Positions 33,900-46,800 of a stretch of DNA of 64,000 nt are shown here, in pieces. The notes beneath the pieces were generated by a model. It ran no database searches. It saw nothing but the letters and a program-made list of their open reading frames with translations, and was not told where the DNA came from. The stretch is taken from assembly GCA_001557505.1 (NCBI GenBank), contig LSAX01000002.1, positions 1,054,001-1,118,000 of the forward strand. Direction: 5' to 3'. A program made the position numbers and the translations under genes. This DNA is from Reticulascus tulasneorum. Its lineage: Eukaryota > Ascomycota > Sordariomycetes > Glomerellales > Reticulascaceae. How positions within the stretch are numbered: the stretch's first letter is position 1; each line of letters starts with the position of its first letter.

Positions 33900-35223
33900 G
33901 TGATGGGTGAGAATGGGATTTCTTGACTTCGTCTCTCGAGGAGGTTTCACGACAGGGGAGGTTTTGCCGAGCGAGAGACTGTGATGTGATGGGCGAGATA
34001 ACAAAACCGCATAGAGGCAAAAGACGGGAACGGAAATGGGAATAGCAAACGGTTCTTATAGCAGTGAGAAAGACCCTTGATTTGGACGGAAAATTCGATC
34101 AACAGGAACCCTAGATCTCACGGGTGGGCTGCGTTGCTGTCATTCTGGAAATTCATGCAAAGATCCGGCCTACCCTTGCCTGAGATCCCCCGGGAGCAGG
34201 GGACATGGAACCTTCTTCTTCAGACCAGCGAATGGTGTTCGTGAAGGAGGACGAGGTGAGGTTGGGATGGCAAGCATGAATCCCAATCAAACGCGTGGCG
34301 CGTGAATATTCGCGACCTCCTTCTGACAGCCATGCAACACTTTTGTTTGGCTGTTTCCCAGGCAAGGACCTTGTGCCGGGGCTCCCTCGACTTCGGAGGA
34401 GACTCAAACACGAGGAGAGGCCGGTTATTGTACAGATGAGCATTGTATGCGTTCTTTCGTCGTCAATAGATTGAAGAAGTTTCAGTGAGTGACCCCGCCC
34501 TGGAGATGGGTGTTGGAGTACTTTTGAAGTTCAGCATATGAGATTGTCGAACACCTACAGATCACACCATTGCACCCATAAATTCAGGTATTGACCATGC
34601 TCGTGGCCAGGCCGACCTCCTGGATGGAGTATAGTTTCGGGTACCCATAGTGGGGCAGAGGGGAGATTTGTTGGGCGATGGGGGACCTCTGAAAGGATAC
34701 CCGACACCTCTAGATTCACGCCCTCCGTAAACTCTGATTAGGGCACTTCGTCGACTCGCCGCCCACCCAAATGGAATAGAATAGAATAGAATATGGATAT
34801 GGACTGGATTGACTCAAGCAAGGTAGTCGGGTCCCCCCATTCCTTGACACATTTCATCCCCCATCCAAGAATCAGCGACCGCCCGAGCCTCCGGAAGTTC
34901 TTCAACGCTTGTCGCGTGCAGCCGCAAAAAGCTGATTGGACGCCGCCTCTGTGTCTGTCTTTGCCGCACTTTGCAGCGAGTTCCAATTCAGCCTAGGCGT
35001 GTCGAAGCGCGAGTCTGGAATTGGTCCCAACTGATCACATGCCGCTGCTGACCTTGGCCCCGAACACGGCACTGATTGATTCTTTGGTTTGAAAAACCCG
35101 CTGCCGCAACTTACTGCTTTGTTGGAACACGCCTGCAACCGCTGTGACGTCCTAGCAAAACGCTTAGGGATATTCTGCTCCCGTCTTTTTCTGTTACTTT
35201 GTGTATATACGCGCGCGAGCCTC

Positions 35224-35286
35224 ATGGCGTATCTGACGAGAAGGATTGACTTTGCACTTTGTTTCTCGGTTTTCCAATCATTTTGA
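35224..35286 (+). promoter_or_regulatory. Candidate uORF ahead of CHO2
   Basis: An ATG at 35224 opens a 20-codon frame ending TGA at 35284-35286, 42 bp before the CHO2 start. It matters only if the CHO2 transcript starts upstream of it. That is plausible given the TATA-like word about 15-20 bp before it, which would instead place initiation close to or past this ATG. Confidence 0.4.
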
Positions 35287-35292
35287 ACACCG

Positions 35293-35310
35293 CCCCCCCC
35301 CCCCCCCCCC
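35293..35310 (+). repeat. Poly-C tract just before the CHO2 start
   Basis: Eighteen consecutive C residues end 18 bp before ATG 35329, within the probable 5' UTR. The tract could affect translation, and its length may vary between isolates. Confidence 0.9.
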
Positions 35311-35328
35311 TTTCCAGCGCCGTTCACA

Positions 35329-38300
35329 ATGAGTTCCGCCGCTGATCTCCCCGCCAATCCGGCCAATGTTCGCCAGCGCCAAAAACCTGCAGCCTCGGCC
35401 GGTGAGGATGAGGGGTCGGTCCAGCTGAAGGGCGACGAGCACCTGGCGCCCTCGGCGAATGGAGGTTCGGAATCGCCCGGTCATAAGCCCAAGAAGACGT
35501 TCGGTCGGACTCCGGATGGAACAGGTATGGCCGATGCGGCACGGAAGAGAACTGCTGATCGATCCAATTGCTAACATGCCTGCCTCTCCCTTGCAGTATT
35601 CACCGTACCCACGACCCATGATATGGTGTCGCAGCTCCTGGACCCTCGACAACCCAAGAACCTCTCAGATGTCCTCGTCTTGGCAATCCTTGCCTTGCAC
35701 ATTCTGATTGCGTATTCCCTTCCGTCGAACCTCAAGCGACCCGTCTTCGCTCTAATCTTCTTATTCTGGCGAGCGTCGTACAACATCGGCATCGGCCTTC
35801 TTTTGACCATACAATCCAATCACCGAAGGTTGGTGACTTGGGCCAAGCGATGGAAGCTGTTCGAACACCCAAGCTCCGGAAAGAACCCTCGGCCATGGCT
35901 TTACAATGTGCTCAAGCGGGAGCTGGAGGCCAAAATCCCCGAGGACTACAACTTCGAGAAGGCCCCCATCGAGTATAACACCTGGCTGGTATTCCGCAGG
36001 GTTGTCGACCTAATCTTGATGTGTGACTTTGTGTCTTACTGCCTCTTTGCTATCCTATGTGGCCATACCCCAGAAGGGGAGTCCTTTGCGATTGGATTCG
36101 CGAGGTGGGCGGCTGGAATCGGTCTGGTTCTGTTCAACCTCTGGGTTAAGCTGGATGCCCACAGAGTCGTCAAGGACTACGCTTGGTACTGGGGAGACTT
36201 CTTCTACCTTATTGACCAAGAGTTGACCTTCGACGGCGTGTTCGAGATGGCCCCTCATCCGATGTACTCCATTGGTTATGCTGGCTACTATGGAATTTCC
36301 ATGATGGCAGCGAGCTACGAGGTGCTTTTCATCTCCATTCTTGCGCATCTAGCGCAGTTTGCCTTCCTGGCAATTGTCGAGAACCCCCATATTGAGAAGA
36401 CGTACAACCCGCCACAACCAAGGAAGCGCACAGTTTCCAGAAACCAGAGTGGTCCGACGTCCATCAGCTCCGACAATGAAGCCGATGAGATCGTGGTGGA
36501 GCATCCAGACTCTACGACGGCACAGAGGGAATCCCCTTCGACCGTCCATGACCTTCTGGGATTGCAGAATCTGGACCTGTTCCGCACCACGGACTACTCG
36601 GCTCTCCTTCTGTTGTTCTATGTTGCTGTAATTACTTTAGTGACCCCATCCACGCCGCTTTATCAAGCCCTTTTCATTGCCCATGCTTTGATCTGGCGTG
36701 TTTGGTATCACCTCGGGCTCGGAATTATTCTCACCGAACAGTCAAACAACAAACTGTGGACACGACATTTTCTCAAGTTTGGAGAGAGCAATGCGGAAGC
36801 CTGGCGCCAATGGAAGGGTATGTATCATCTCAGCATGACCATGTGCTACGCGTCGTTCATCGCCGTGTGCTGGAAGATGTACTCTCCTCCCGAAGATTGG
36901 GAGTACGGATGGGCGCTTCTCAAGCATGTCCTTGGGCTCAGTCTGGCAGCTCTTCAGGTCTGGACTGCCGTGAGCGTCTACGAATCTTTGGGAGAGTTTG
37001 GTTGGTTCTTTGGTGACTTCTTCTACGATCATGAGGCAAAGTTGACCTACAAGTCTATCTATCGTTTCCTAAACAACCCGGAGCGAGTATTTGGAACCGC
37101 CGGCTTGTGGGGAGCGGCTCTTATCACATGGAGTCGAGCAATATTTGTCATGGCTTTAATCAGCCAAATTCTTACGTTGTTCTTCATCGCGTATGTCGAA
37201 AAGCCACATATGCAGAAGATTTACGGCCGTAACCTACGTGGGGAAGCCGGCCTTACGAAATTTCTTAAACGTTCACTACCGCCTCCAGTCAAGGGCTGGC
37301 AAGAGGGCATGGATAGGGTCATTGACGACACTTCCCACTTTACGGAGGATTTCTTGGATGCCGCACGCGCAAAGTTTGCATCCGGCGTCAAGACGATCGT
37401 CCGCGATACCTCTGCACTGTTCAACATGTATCCAGCACGTTTTACCATCACCCGTCTCTCGCCCGACCTAGCTGGCTACAACCCGAAACTCTACTCTGTA
37501 GTGGTCGAGGGCACGCCGTCTGGTGTTTCCGCAGCCAATGAGCGGGCAACAGGTAAAGAGAGTGTAACCGCTCGTTTCCCCCACAGCATCCAGACGATGA
37601 TCTTCGAATATGGAGCGCCTATCAAGGTGAAATGGAGCGCTCCTGCAAATCACAGCAATAAGGACTGGATTGGTCTCTACATGGTGACGGATAATCGTTC
37701 TAGGGACGCGACCGAAGTCTCGTCGCTTGGGCGCTGGGTACCCACGACACCAGGATCATACGATGCTGCCACAGCTGACAAGGGCATCTTGGTTCCTGAC
37801 CAACCTGCACCAAAGTCTGACCCCTCCGATCCGGACCTTGTACAGGGAGAAGTAATCTTTGAGGGCGATCGCTTGTGGTGGACGCACGGTGTGTTCGAAT
37901 TTCGCTACCATCATGATGGCAACCATAATGTGATGGCCATCTCGCAACCATTCGAAATCCGCATTGGTAAATTTGACGAGGAGGATGTGGGTGTCGACTC
38001 GATGGGCATGTATGAGAAGGCGGTCGAGCAGGCTCTGTTACCATTGGTCCAGAATTGCCTCGATCGGGACCCAGATATTGCTCCGAGCACGGTGGACGAG
38101 CCTTTCGGAGGACACGTTGAGAGGGACAGCAAGTACGCGAAAAGGGTAGTGTATGCCATCCACCAGATGTTCGGTATCGAATTCGCTCCGGCGGTCGTAC
38201 CCGCAGATGGAAACGTGCGGAAGCTTGCCTGGAGGATTTGCAACGCAAAACAAGTTCTGGTAAGTCTCGTCTCCTCTGGCCGGTTGCTCCGTGAGTTTTG

Positions 38301-38388
38301 ACTGACAGCAACAAAGGCACCGTACAGCATGTCGCCATCCAAGGGAGCCACGACGCCCACGATAACCACCTTCCCCGAGAAAGCATAG
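35329..38388 (+). CDS. CHO2: Phosphatidylethanolamine N-methyltransferase
   Basis: This enzyme performs the first methylation of phosphatidylethanolamine with S-adenosylmethionine, in the ER, on the route to phosphatidylcholine. Exons are 35329-35524, 35597-38259 and 38317-38388, giving 976 residues, the normal CHO2 size. Intron 1 (72 nt) restores [20 protein letters not shown]. Intron 2 (57 nt) restores the C-terminus [19 protein letters not shown] in place of a premature read-through. After a hydrophilic N-terminus come two homologous multipass halves, each with a PEMT-type core ([20 protein letters not shown] and [20 protein letters not shown]). The first half also has [15 protein letters not shown] and the second [12 protein letters not shown]. 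The C-terminal third is soluble with a beta-rich region ([20 protein letters not shown]). A uORF and poly-C tract precede it. Confidence 0.95.
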
Positions 38389-41300
38389 ATATATAAGCAT
38401 ACCAAAGGTACTGCATGGAAAAGGCGAAAACTTGATACCACAAGATGTATAGACATCGCGAATTGCTACTTCTTTGAGACCGAAATACTAGATTGTTTAT
38501 TATGGTTCCAGTTCGTGGCCAACGGAATCGATTCCGAAAGTGAAGTCTAGACTCTATAACATCTCTGATATCATGTTCGCGTGGCGAACCACCGACTTCA
38601 GTGTCCATGGACTCGAGGTGAGAAGGCTTGCCACGATACCACCATCACCACGGAGTGATTTCCTATCTCGTCGCGAGGTACTGGTACCTTCATTGACATT
38701 GTGATCGCTGGCAAGGTTTTCACGAGCAACACGGCACGGAACGGCGGTTGCTGGGGCCAGGCTGCGATCTCTTATGTACGATGCTTCTGCTCTGGTTCAA
38801 AGAGAAATGCGACCAACAGCAACGCACATGGAGATCGGTGAGAGGCAGAGGGCAGAGATTCATCAAACCTTGCCGTGTCCAAGCGGGCGGAGACTTCCTC
38901 ACCAACGAAAAGTCTGACTTTAGGCAAAGGCATAATGGCACTGCAACACAAGACTGTCAAAAAATCCGGGGTACTGATGCTACTCCCGCCGCTATCGCCA
39001 GCACCTATAAGATGCAGTCTGGGGTAGGCTCCTCTCCCTGAAAGATTCTCTCCGCTGCAGGGGAGGCCTTGGAGGGGGGGGGGGGTTCCCTCTTAGTCCA
39101 GCACCTCCTTTTGGGAGTAGCTTGTCTTTACGGGCTTGCCGAGGTGATCTTCCGGTCGTGGCAGGCCAAATCTGTTTGACAGCTGCATGTCATGGCCAAG
39201 CGACGTGACGTTGGAGTCGCAGTTGACCTGATTCCTACCCGTCGTGATTCTGGATCCAGACGCTCGGACTTGGCTCACTCGACAGCCATGATGAGATTCT
39301 CGGAGGGCCTACCGGGGATTCCCTCCCAGGAATCCAACGCTACAATGAGAAATTCGCTGGACTGCCGGTTCGGTCCGACCTCCGGACGAGACATGTGATA
39401 GCAGAGTTTGGTAACGATGGGAGCGAGTGCTCGGCCGCAGACATTCAGACCCCGTCGGAAGCTAGAACTGCACTCCAGTAGAGCCATCACAAGACGCTAT
39501 CCCAACTCCATCACCATCTCGACACATTCCACGGAAGCCTTGTGAATCGAAACGAAATAAAACGCGCACACAGGACCCGGATGAAGATGAGGGAAAAGAT
39601 GCTCCACCACCCGCCGCCCTGCGCAGTCACATCCTCCCGCATCCGGCGGGTTCAGGTAAGGGTTAGCATCCTCCATGCCTGGGCACCCTCCTCTTCGCTT
39701 GCACCCCACATAGGCGCGCCACATGCTGAGGTTCCAGCGACACATGGCTTTTCGCCTCTAGCAATATGTGCGGGCAGCACCCCAACTGAGACGTGCATCA
39801 TGAGCCCCGCGAGGGGAAGTCGCAGTGACCTGTAGAGGCGACCTGCAATGCCGGGAGACGAGCTCGAAGCGGAAGATGGGCTGCGGAGTTGGGGACGCTG
39901 ATAAGTGACATGTGACGATGGGAGTCAGGCCAGTTGCGACCCCCTGGCTGGGGGATCTCTGTACGGGGAGAGATGCAAGCCTGCCTGGGGGAGATGGAGA
40001 TGGCCACCGATGGCGATGGGGAATTCCGCCCCAGGTCAGGGCAGTAGCCGAAGCTGTCGACATCGGTATGTATGTATGTGCGTGTGGGCATGGTTGATGT
40101 TGGGGTTGGGGTAAAACCTTGACTCGACGTTGCACCTCGCTTCTACATACGTAGTAACTTAGCTATGTAAGCTCCTGGTGGGAGGCGGCACGCGGCACAG
40201 TACATAGGGTTGCTACACCCCTGAGCACATGCCTCTCTGACTGCCGGCGGCCGGGGGCGAGTGCCAGATGGATGGATAGACAAGATAGACAAGAGATCTA
40301 TCACATCTGTCTGTCTTCTGGGGGGCATACGGTGGTGCGTCGACCCCACCATGCGATGCGGATCGAGTAGCACGAGGATGGTCCGTCGCGAGGAAAACCT
40401 GCCTCGACCTGCGCGAAAGCAACCGCACATCTCGCCCACTGACACATACACAGCACACATGCACACACTTCGAGATCGACCTCTGTCCCCCCCCCCCCCC
40501 TCCGCCTTTCCCATCCCAGATCTTTGATAACTTACCTGCTTGTCCCCAAGAGAGAACCGCCCCAAGCGGGAAATGGGGAGAGGCCCCCTCCACATATAGG
40601 GTACCCAGCAAGGAAACGACCGGCTTCCGGTGGTGTGTGATTGAGCATAGCGGAATTCAGAGAAGTGAGCTGCCAGCCGGGACGAGGGAGAGCGAGGGAG
40701 GAGAAAAAAAAGAAAGGAACCAAACCCCCGTCATCTCCTCGACCCGCATTGTGGTTCTCTGGTGCCTCCACCGCTGGCGACCATCTATTGGGGCCAAATA
40801 GATTAACGACATATTGGAATCCCTCAATTTCTTTTACCACAGAATCCCGCAGGCGCAATGTACATCCAAACTCAGACAGCTTGCCCACTTCTTTTGTCGC
40901 TTTGACGAAAGTAGCTAAGGGCCGAACCAAACTATGCCCCATGCTCGTCTCTCTCTCTCACCATCACTGCTTGCTCCTCTTACACCACCACTTCGTGTTT
41001 TCTCCATTCCTACTGTTTTCCCAAGGGTTGGTTATTAGTTGCCTTTCTCAAGGGGGGGAGGGGGAGGGGGAGGGGCCAGTTAGGAATGTGGTTTTCCCCT
41101 AGGTAATTTGGGTGGCCGGGGTTGCACACACACACGCACAGCGCTACATCACAGACACACACACCCATTTTCAGGCCAGGCCCGGTCCTCTGTGGGTGGA
41201 GAGGTCGTTCGGGACTCGAGTTTTCCCCGCCATCCAAGCATGGAACCCCCCCCCCCCCCCCCCCGGCTCCCTATCCATGTCCATAACTTAATCCCTGGCG

Positions 41301-42266
41301 CAAGAAACACGAAGGAGGAAGAGAGAGCGCGAGAGCAGGGACAAACCAAAACAAAAAATTAAGATCGTTCTTATGCCTTTACCTCCACCACCTCCGACTC
41401 CCCTCAGCGCCGAATCAGATATCGAGTTGCGCTTCTCCACACTTTTGGGTTTCTTGCCCTCTTTTTTTTTTTTTCTCCGCACGAGGGCGGCATGAAAGAA
41501 AAGACGGGGCTTGTTTCTCCATTTTCCTCCACACCTACCCACCTACCTAGCTCTCTCTCCGCAAAAGATCACATACATACTACTACGTAGTACGTAGTAC
41601 ATACGTGCTTCTGACTACCGACCACCAAAACGTGCCAACCGCTATTCGCCAAGGGGTCCCCACTCAGTTCGCGATATATCCCCCTTTCATTCACATGGGC
41701 AGGCTGACGTGACGACTGGTAAGTGATATCTCCATCCTAAAACACGGTTCGATATGGGATATCTCGGACAGAAAATCACACGAGCCTCTCCCCCTCTCCC
41801 GCCCTTGCAAGGTATCGTGGATTTTTAATCTGCTACACATCAACTGCCATTCTCTTCCGCCTCGGTACGTGCCAAGCTAACCGCCTCCCGGCACGCAAGC
41901 AGTATCTGGTACGAAGTATGCAGTAGTCTCCTCGCCTTCTCTCTCGCCATAACCTGAGGTCGTCCATTGGGCCTGCATATGCCAACGCCTGTCGAGATTT
42001 CTTCATCTGGAGAAAGCTGGTACCCTATCCCCTCGTCACCCCCTCCCCCCCCCCCCCTCCCCTGCTCCCCACTGGCTCCCCAAAGCACATCTGCTTCCTG
42101 TTGGATCTCCCGGTTGTGGTCGAGCACCCCGGAGTGAATCCCGGTTAAAGTGCTCCCCCTATCCACATACTACGACCGCTCGACTACGGAAGAATACCGT
42201 TTTCGTCCCGATTAGGAAATCTCTGGGGCACTGGCATGTCGAGATACCCAACACCCTGAACTTAAC
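38389..42266. other. Long intergenic region between CHO2 and the lactonase-like gene
   Basis: No gene is recognised in 3.9 kb. The right half is rich in homopolymer and simple sequence: G-run near 39.08 kb, C-runs at 40487-40500, 41246-41264 and about 42.05 kb, (CA)n near 41.13 and 41.15 kb, and palindromic TACGTA words at 41581-41600. Frames reaching 130-150 codons cross these runs and look spurious. Confidence 0.6.
41246..41264. repeat. Nineteen-base poly-C run
   Basis: This is the longest C homopolymer in the window, intergenic, about 1 kb upstream of the lactonase-like gene. Confidence 0.9.
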
Positions 42267-43834
42267 ATGGCCACTCGTCGCCATTCATGGACACCCTTCT
42301 CCGCAAGCGTCCTCTGTCTTGCTGCAGCCACATTTCTCCTCCTTGTCTTCTCCCACCACCGTCCTCTTCCAGACCTTGTCGAGCAAGGCCTGCTCCCTCT
42401 GCTGCCCACCATGCTCGTCGACCTCCTCCCCGCAGGGCTCCTGGTCCTTCTCTCTGCTGCTGCTGCCGTTCGACCCTCGTCCGCCACCCTCCTCTACGTG
42501 TCCGACTACAGAGGCGGCATCACCACGCTTAATCTTACCTTGTCTAGCCCCGGCGATGCTGCCACTGGCTCCGGCGCCCTCGAGTACCTGTCCTCGTCCA
42601 GGGGATGCGCGCCCAGCCCGGCATGGCTCACCCTCGACTACCCCAACTCGGTGCTCTACTGCGCCGACGAGGGTCTGACCACCAACCACGGCACCATCTC
42701 GTCGTTCAGAACCACCGACGACGGCGAGTTGGTCCAGCTAGATAAGCTTGACACCATCAGCGGGCCTGTGAGTGCGGTCATTTATGGAGATGGAGGGAAA
42801 GGTCTAGCCGTCGCCCAATAGTACGTATCCGAGAGTCCGCCTCAGCCGCACTTTAGATCACTCGTGTGCCGAACCCGTCCACCACCCAGAACCTCCCTTC
42901 TCCTCATGCGGGACTGTCGTTTGGGTTTCGTGATATCTCCAACTAACACTAATTTGCTTTCCCTGCTTCGTAGTGCCGGCTCCACACTTAGTGCATTCGA
43001 CATCTCAGACCCTGCCGCTCTAACACCGGTCCAAGCCGAACGCTTCACCCTGCCCAAGCCCGGCCCCGTGCCCTCCCGCCAAGACGCACCCCATCCTCAC
43101 CAGGCCGTCGTCGACCCCACAGGTCGATTCGTCTTGGTTTGCGATCTTGGGGCGGATCTGGTGCGAGTCTTCGCCCTCCAACCCGTCACCCTGAGACTGT
43201 CGGCTCTGGCTCCCCTCCAGGCTGCTCCGGGAAGTGGGCCTCGGCATATCGAGTTCCTCGTGACTGCCAGCAACAAAACTCTCGTGTACCTGATCTCCGA
43301 GTTAACGAATAGCATCACTGGCTACGAGGTATCGTATAAGTCGGACGGCTCGCTCGGCTTCGAGCAGTTCTATCTGAGCTCCACCTACGGGGCGGGCAAT
43401 GATGTACCGAAGGGGGCAAGTGCCGCCGAGATTCACATATCGGTAAGTCGGCCTTCTTTCGTGGGCGCGCCGTACATTCTGATAATCGCCAGCCGGACTT
43501 GAAATTCCTGACCGTGTCGTCTCGCAACGAGAAGTCCTTCACCATCACCAACCCTGACGTGGAAGGCGCTGACCCGATTCCATCCGATTCTCTCATCACA
43601 TTCTCCATTAACCAGGAGACGGGGAGTTTGACCTTCTTGCAAAAGTTCCCTGCAGGCGGGCTATCTCCACGTCATTTCGTCTTTAACAAGGCTGGAACCT
43701 TGGCAGCAGTTGGTCTGCAGCAGGACTGGCGTGTTGTGGTCATCAGCAGAGATGTCGCTACCGGACTGTTCAAGGAGATCGTCGCCAGCGCCATGATAGA
43801 TGGGCAGGTTACGGCCGTCATTTTTGACGAGTAG
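42267..43834 (+). CDS. Secreted lactonase-family seven-bladed beta-propeller
   Basis: This resembles the fungal proteins annotated as carboxy-cis,cis-muconate cyclase or 6-phosphogluconolactonase-like (Lactonase fold). Exons are 42267-42820, 42974-43442 and 43493-43834, giving 454 residues. Joining them restores VAQYAGSTLSAFD and EIHISPDLKFLTVSSRNEKS. Propeller-type strands recur: ATLLYVSDYRGGITTLNL, HQAVVDPTGRFVLVCDLGAD, and SPRHFVFNKAGTLAAVGLQQ near the end. The second possible start, ATG 42411 (residue 49), gives the cleaner signal peptide (MLVDLLPAGLLVLLSAAAAV), and I think it at least as likely as 42267. Its context CACCATG is good. The natural substrate is unknown, and neighbours give no pathway hint. 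Confidence 0.85.
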
Positions 43835-46800
43835 ACACAGAGCGATGGTATTGGGTGCTTTTCTTCTGGTTCTCTTTTGGGAGTTGACATGATACCCGCG
43901 TACATAGCTGCAACCCCAATAGACGTACATACCGACCAGCAGTAAAAGTAACCTTGCTCTTGGAGTTATGATGCTTCCTGGTGTATCATCGGTTCCAGAT
44001 CTGCATTGTAGTTGCAGACACCTCCATGGTCTACCGGATCCAACACGCAGGTAATTCACGGTGGTTCTAACCACAAATGTGGGTTCTATTGCAATTCAGG
44101 CATGTAGGTCAGAAGAATGGCTGCCCCTGACTCGCCAGAACGGGCACCCTGCAGCTGTGAACACCCCTTTTGTCGTAGGATTTTGCTTGATTCGACCAGA
44201 GGGACCGTGTCTCTGGTTATAGCCGCGTTTGGAGATCCGTCATTCTGCGGGTTTGCAACCGAGCTCGGATGGGTCATTTCCCCAACTTGGAACAGCAACA
44301 GCATCAACAACCCCAACACACCAGCTTGGTCATTGGCGACGATCTTTCAGCATCTTGGGAACGTGACCTTTCACGAGAATGGCTGCCGCTGAACTCACTA
44401 TCGCACAACGCAGTTTCTATTTGCAGACACTTCCTGCGTCACCAAAGTGTCGCAACTGGTACAGGAACTCAAACCAGCAGCTTGCAATAGCATTTTGAGT
44501 AGAAAAATAGGTAGCGAGTTCCCGTGACCTAGCCAGGTGGAATTCGGGCAATATCAATCTAATATGCCCGATTTAGAGTCACTTCCCTCCAGAGGCTTAA
44601 ACACCTGTTGGGCCCGCTAAGCATACGACGGCATAGATGAGTGAACTTTGACCTGCAGCGGAGTTTTCATTTGTTGCGGTTTGGCGAGACCTAGAATAGG
44701 TCATCGTAGACAGTGATGGGAAACCCTAGCCCTTCCCCTCATCTGCAAGTACCGGCTTCGACATTACGCGCAGAGGACTAGGTTGGCTGGCAAGGACCAG
44801 CCATATCTGTCAGAGTACGAGGTTGCATGCGGCTCCATTCAGGCCTGCTTGGGTGTTATTCTATTGTTGCGATGGATTTTCAATTTCAATTTCAAGACTT
44901 TTACGAATTATGACCGATATATCACCGCCAGCATCTGAATAGGGTCACTTGACCGAAATCGCTTTCAGATAATAGCCCCGATGCTTGACCGGTGAAGCAA
45001 GATCAGTGCGGTCTTAATGCAAGGGCTGCACGTCAGTTCGGTTACACTTGCACGAGTTGCCTGGGCGGCAGCACGAACGCGGTTGGGAGCTATGTAGACA
45101 GAGAGCCTGGACGATCTGCATTCCTTGCGATGTAGGAACGAACCTCTGCCGTCTCCTACGTATGTGGTAGAACACGGGTCTAGAATCCTCAAGTGGGACA
45201 TCATGTTACCCTGAATCCTGGATCTAACATTGCGAGTGACGGCACCGGTATGGCTATCCGACTTTGGGTGTCTGACACGGGACAGCTAGTGAGGACAAGA
45301 ACATTTCCTGAATCAGTGACTTGCAGCCTCAAGAGTCTGGTACACGTTATGTTTGGTCAAGCAACTGCAGGTTAACGGCACCACATGGCCATTATCAGGC
45401 ACGGGCTTGGAACCATGTACCTCATACGCCCGTACCGAAGGGGCGAGCGCCGGTGAGACCACGATGTATTCGTGCTAGAGGAAGTCGTTCGACATGGTTG
45501 CCGAGACGGGAGTGCCACTGTGTTACCGATTGGAAGCCCAGATTTTGGTTGATGATGGAACGCGGAAATGGGGGAGGCGTGGATTTTACAGCTAGCAGGG
45601 ATCGGAACAGCATTTCTCTGACATGGATGCACTTGTCATCCGAGACAGAAAGAGATGGATGGGTTGCTTATTACCAGTTAGACAAATGGCATGCAATCAC
45701 AGACCTGAACTGCAGCAAGAGCCAGCCCGTTGCGAGATCGTGAATGGCACTTGACCATGTGCGATGGCTTGCACTTGCAGGAGACTGATGCAAAGTTTGG
45801 GTGGAATCACATCTCGCGAAAGGCTAACATGCAGGCCGTTTCCATTGGTCGTGTAGTGGTCTGCCAGAGTTCCAGGCGATCGTGTCCTGTACAACATCCC
45901 TGCTCTGCCGTGGAGAACTGGGCTGAACGGTAAATGCCAGCGAGAGTGGCGTCAGCTGGAAAAGGCGATATTTCGCCCAGCGGACAAGCGAGGACACGAC
46001 CGTGGTCAGGCGAGAGCAAAAATTGAATCGCTAAAGCAGGACGAGGCCATGATCGCATCATCTTGTTCCTTCTCAATGCTGTATCAAGAAGCTTGGGGAG
46101 AAACTGCGAGTGCCAGTTAATATCCAATACCGCCCACCAGTCACGAGTACAGCTGGCTAGATTGTGGGCGAATATACGTGCCGTCGGGAGGCCCAGAGGG
46201 GCGGAGCGGTGTGGCATTCTCTAGTGGAATACGTGCTGTTGTGGAAGAAGGCAACAGAGGCCAAGATATGCTCTTTCTTCTGGTTGGATGAGAAGCGCCG
46301 TCCACTTGCAGAAGTAGAGGGAACCAGAGGCTGGTTGGCCCTCCTCGTGAGTGGAAGTCCTGCGAGATCGGGGGTGCCTGTTAATTTATTTTCGAGCATA
46401 TGTACTGCGCAACAAACCTCATGATCTCCGACAGTCGACTGTCTCCATGCCTGGTGGAGGTGACTTGAAGACTCTAGGTGTAATTTTCAGATCTCAGCTA
46501 GCCGCGAGCAATGGATGAACTGCCTGATGCTGTAGTGGACTGATATCATTGCTCTACAGTTGAACAACAGAATAGCGGCATATCGACTGCTTGATGATAT
46601 GCGCCACAGTAAGTAGATTTTAGGCCCCAATGTCATCTCCGAGACCACACTAGCTATCAGCGCCTTTTGGGGAGAGGGTCAATAGCTTTTCCGTCTCCTT
46701 ACCTCTTCCCCGCAGAATCTTAGGGCACCTGACCTGCCCACCACGATGGGATCTTAATAACTGACAGGGTCTTGGTTATTGGTGTGCTGATTGCTAGTTT

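Larger units (their letters stand above)
33900..35328. other. Shared upstream region of the basic protein gene and CHO2
   Basis: No gene is recognised. On the CHO2 side it contains a TATA-like word (GTATATAC, about 35203-35210), a 20-codon uORF and an 18-C run, listed separately. Confidence 0.6.

Noticed and set aside
38260..38301. Extended C-terminus of CHO2 by reading through the last donor
   Set aside because: Splicing at GTAAGT and AAAG gives the expected CHO2 tail. The read-through residues have no similarity to the family.
37700..38608. 302-codon minus-strand frame
   Set aside because: It overlaps the well-supported 3' part of CHO2 on the opposite strand and has no family features.
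39842..40942. Several 100-150-codon frames around the C-runs
   Set aside because: They cross homopolymers and microsatellites in both directions. The strand-symmetric openness is due to low complexity.
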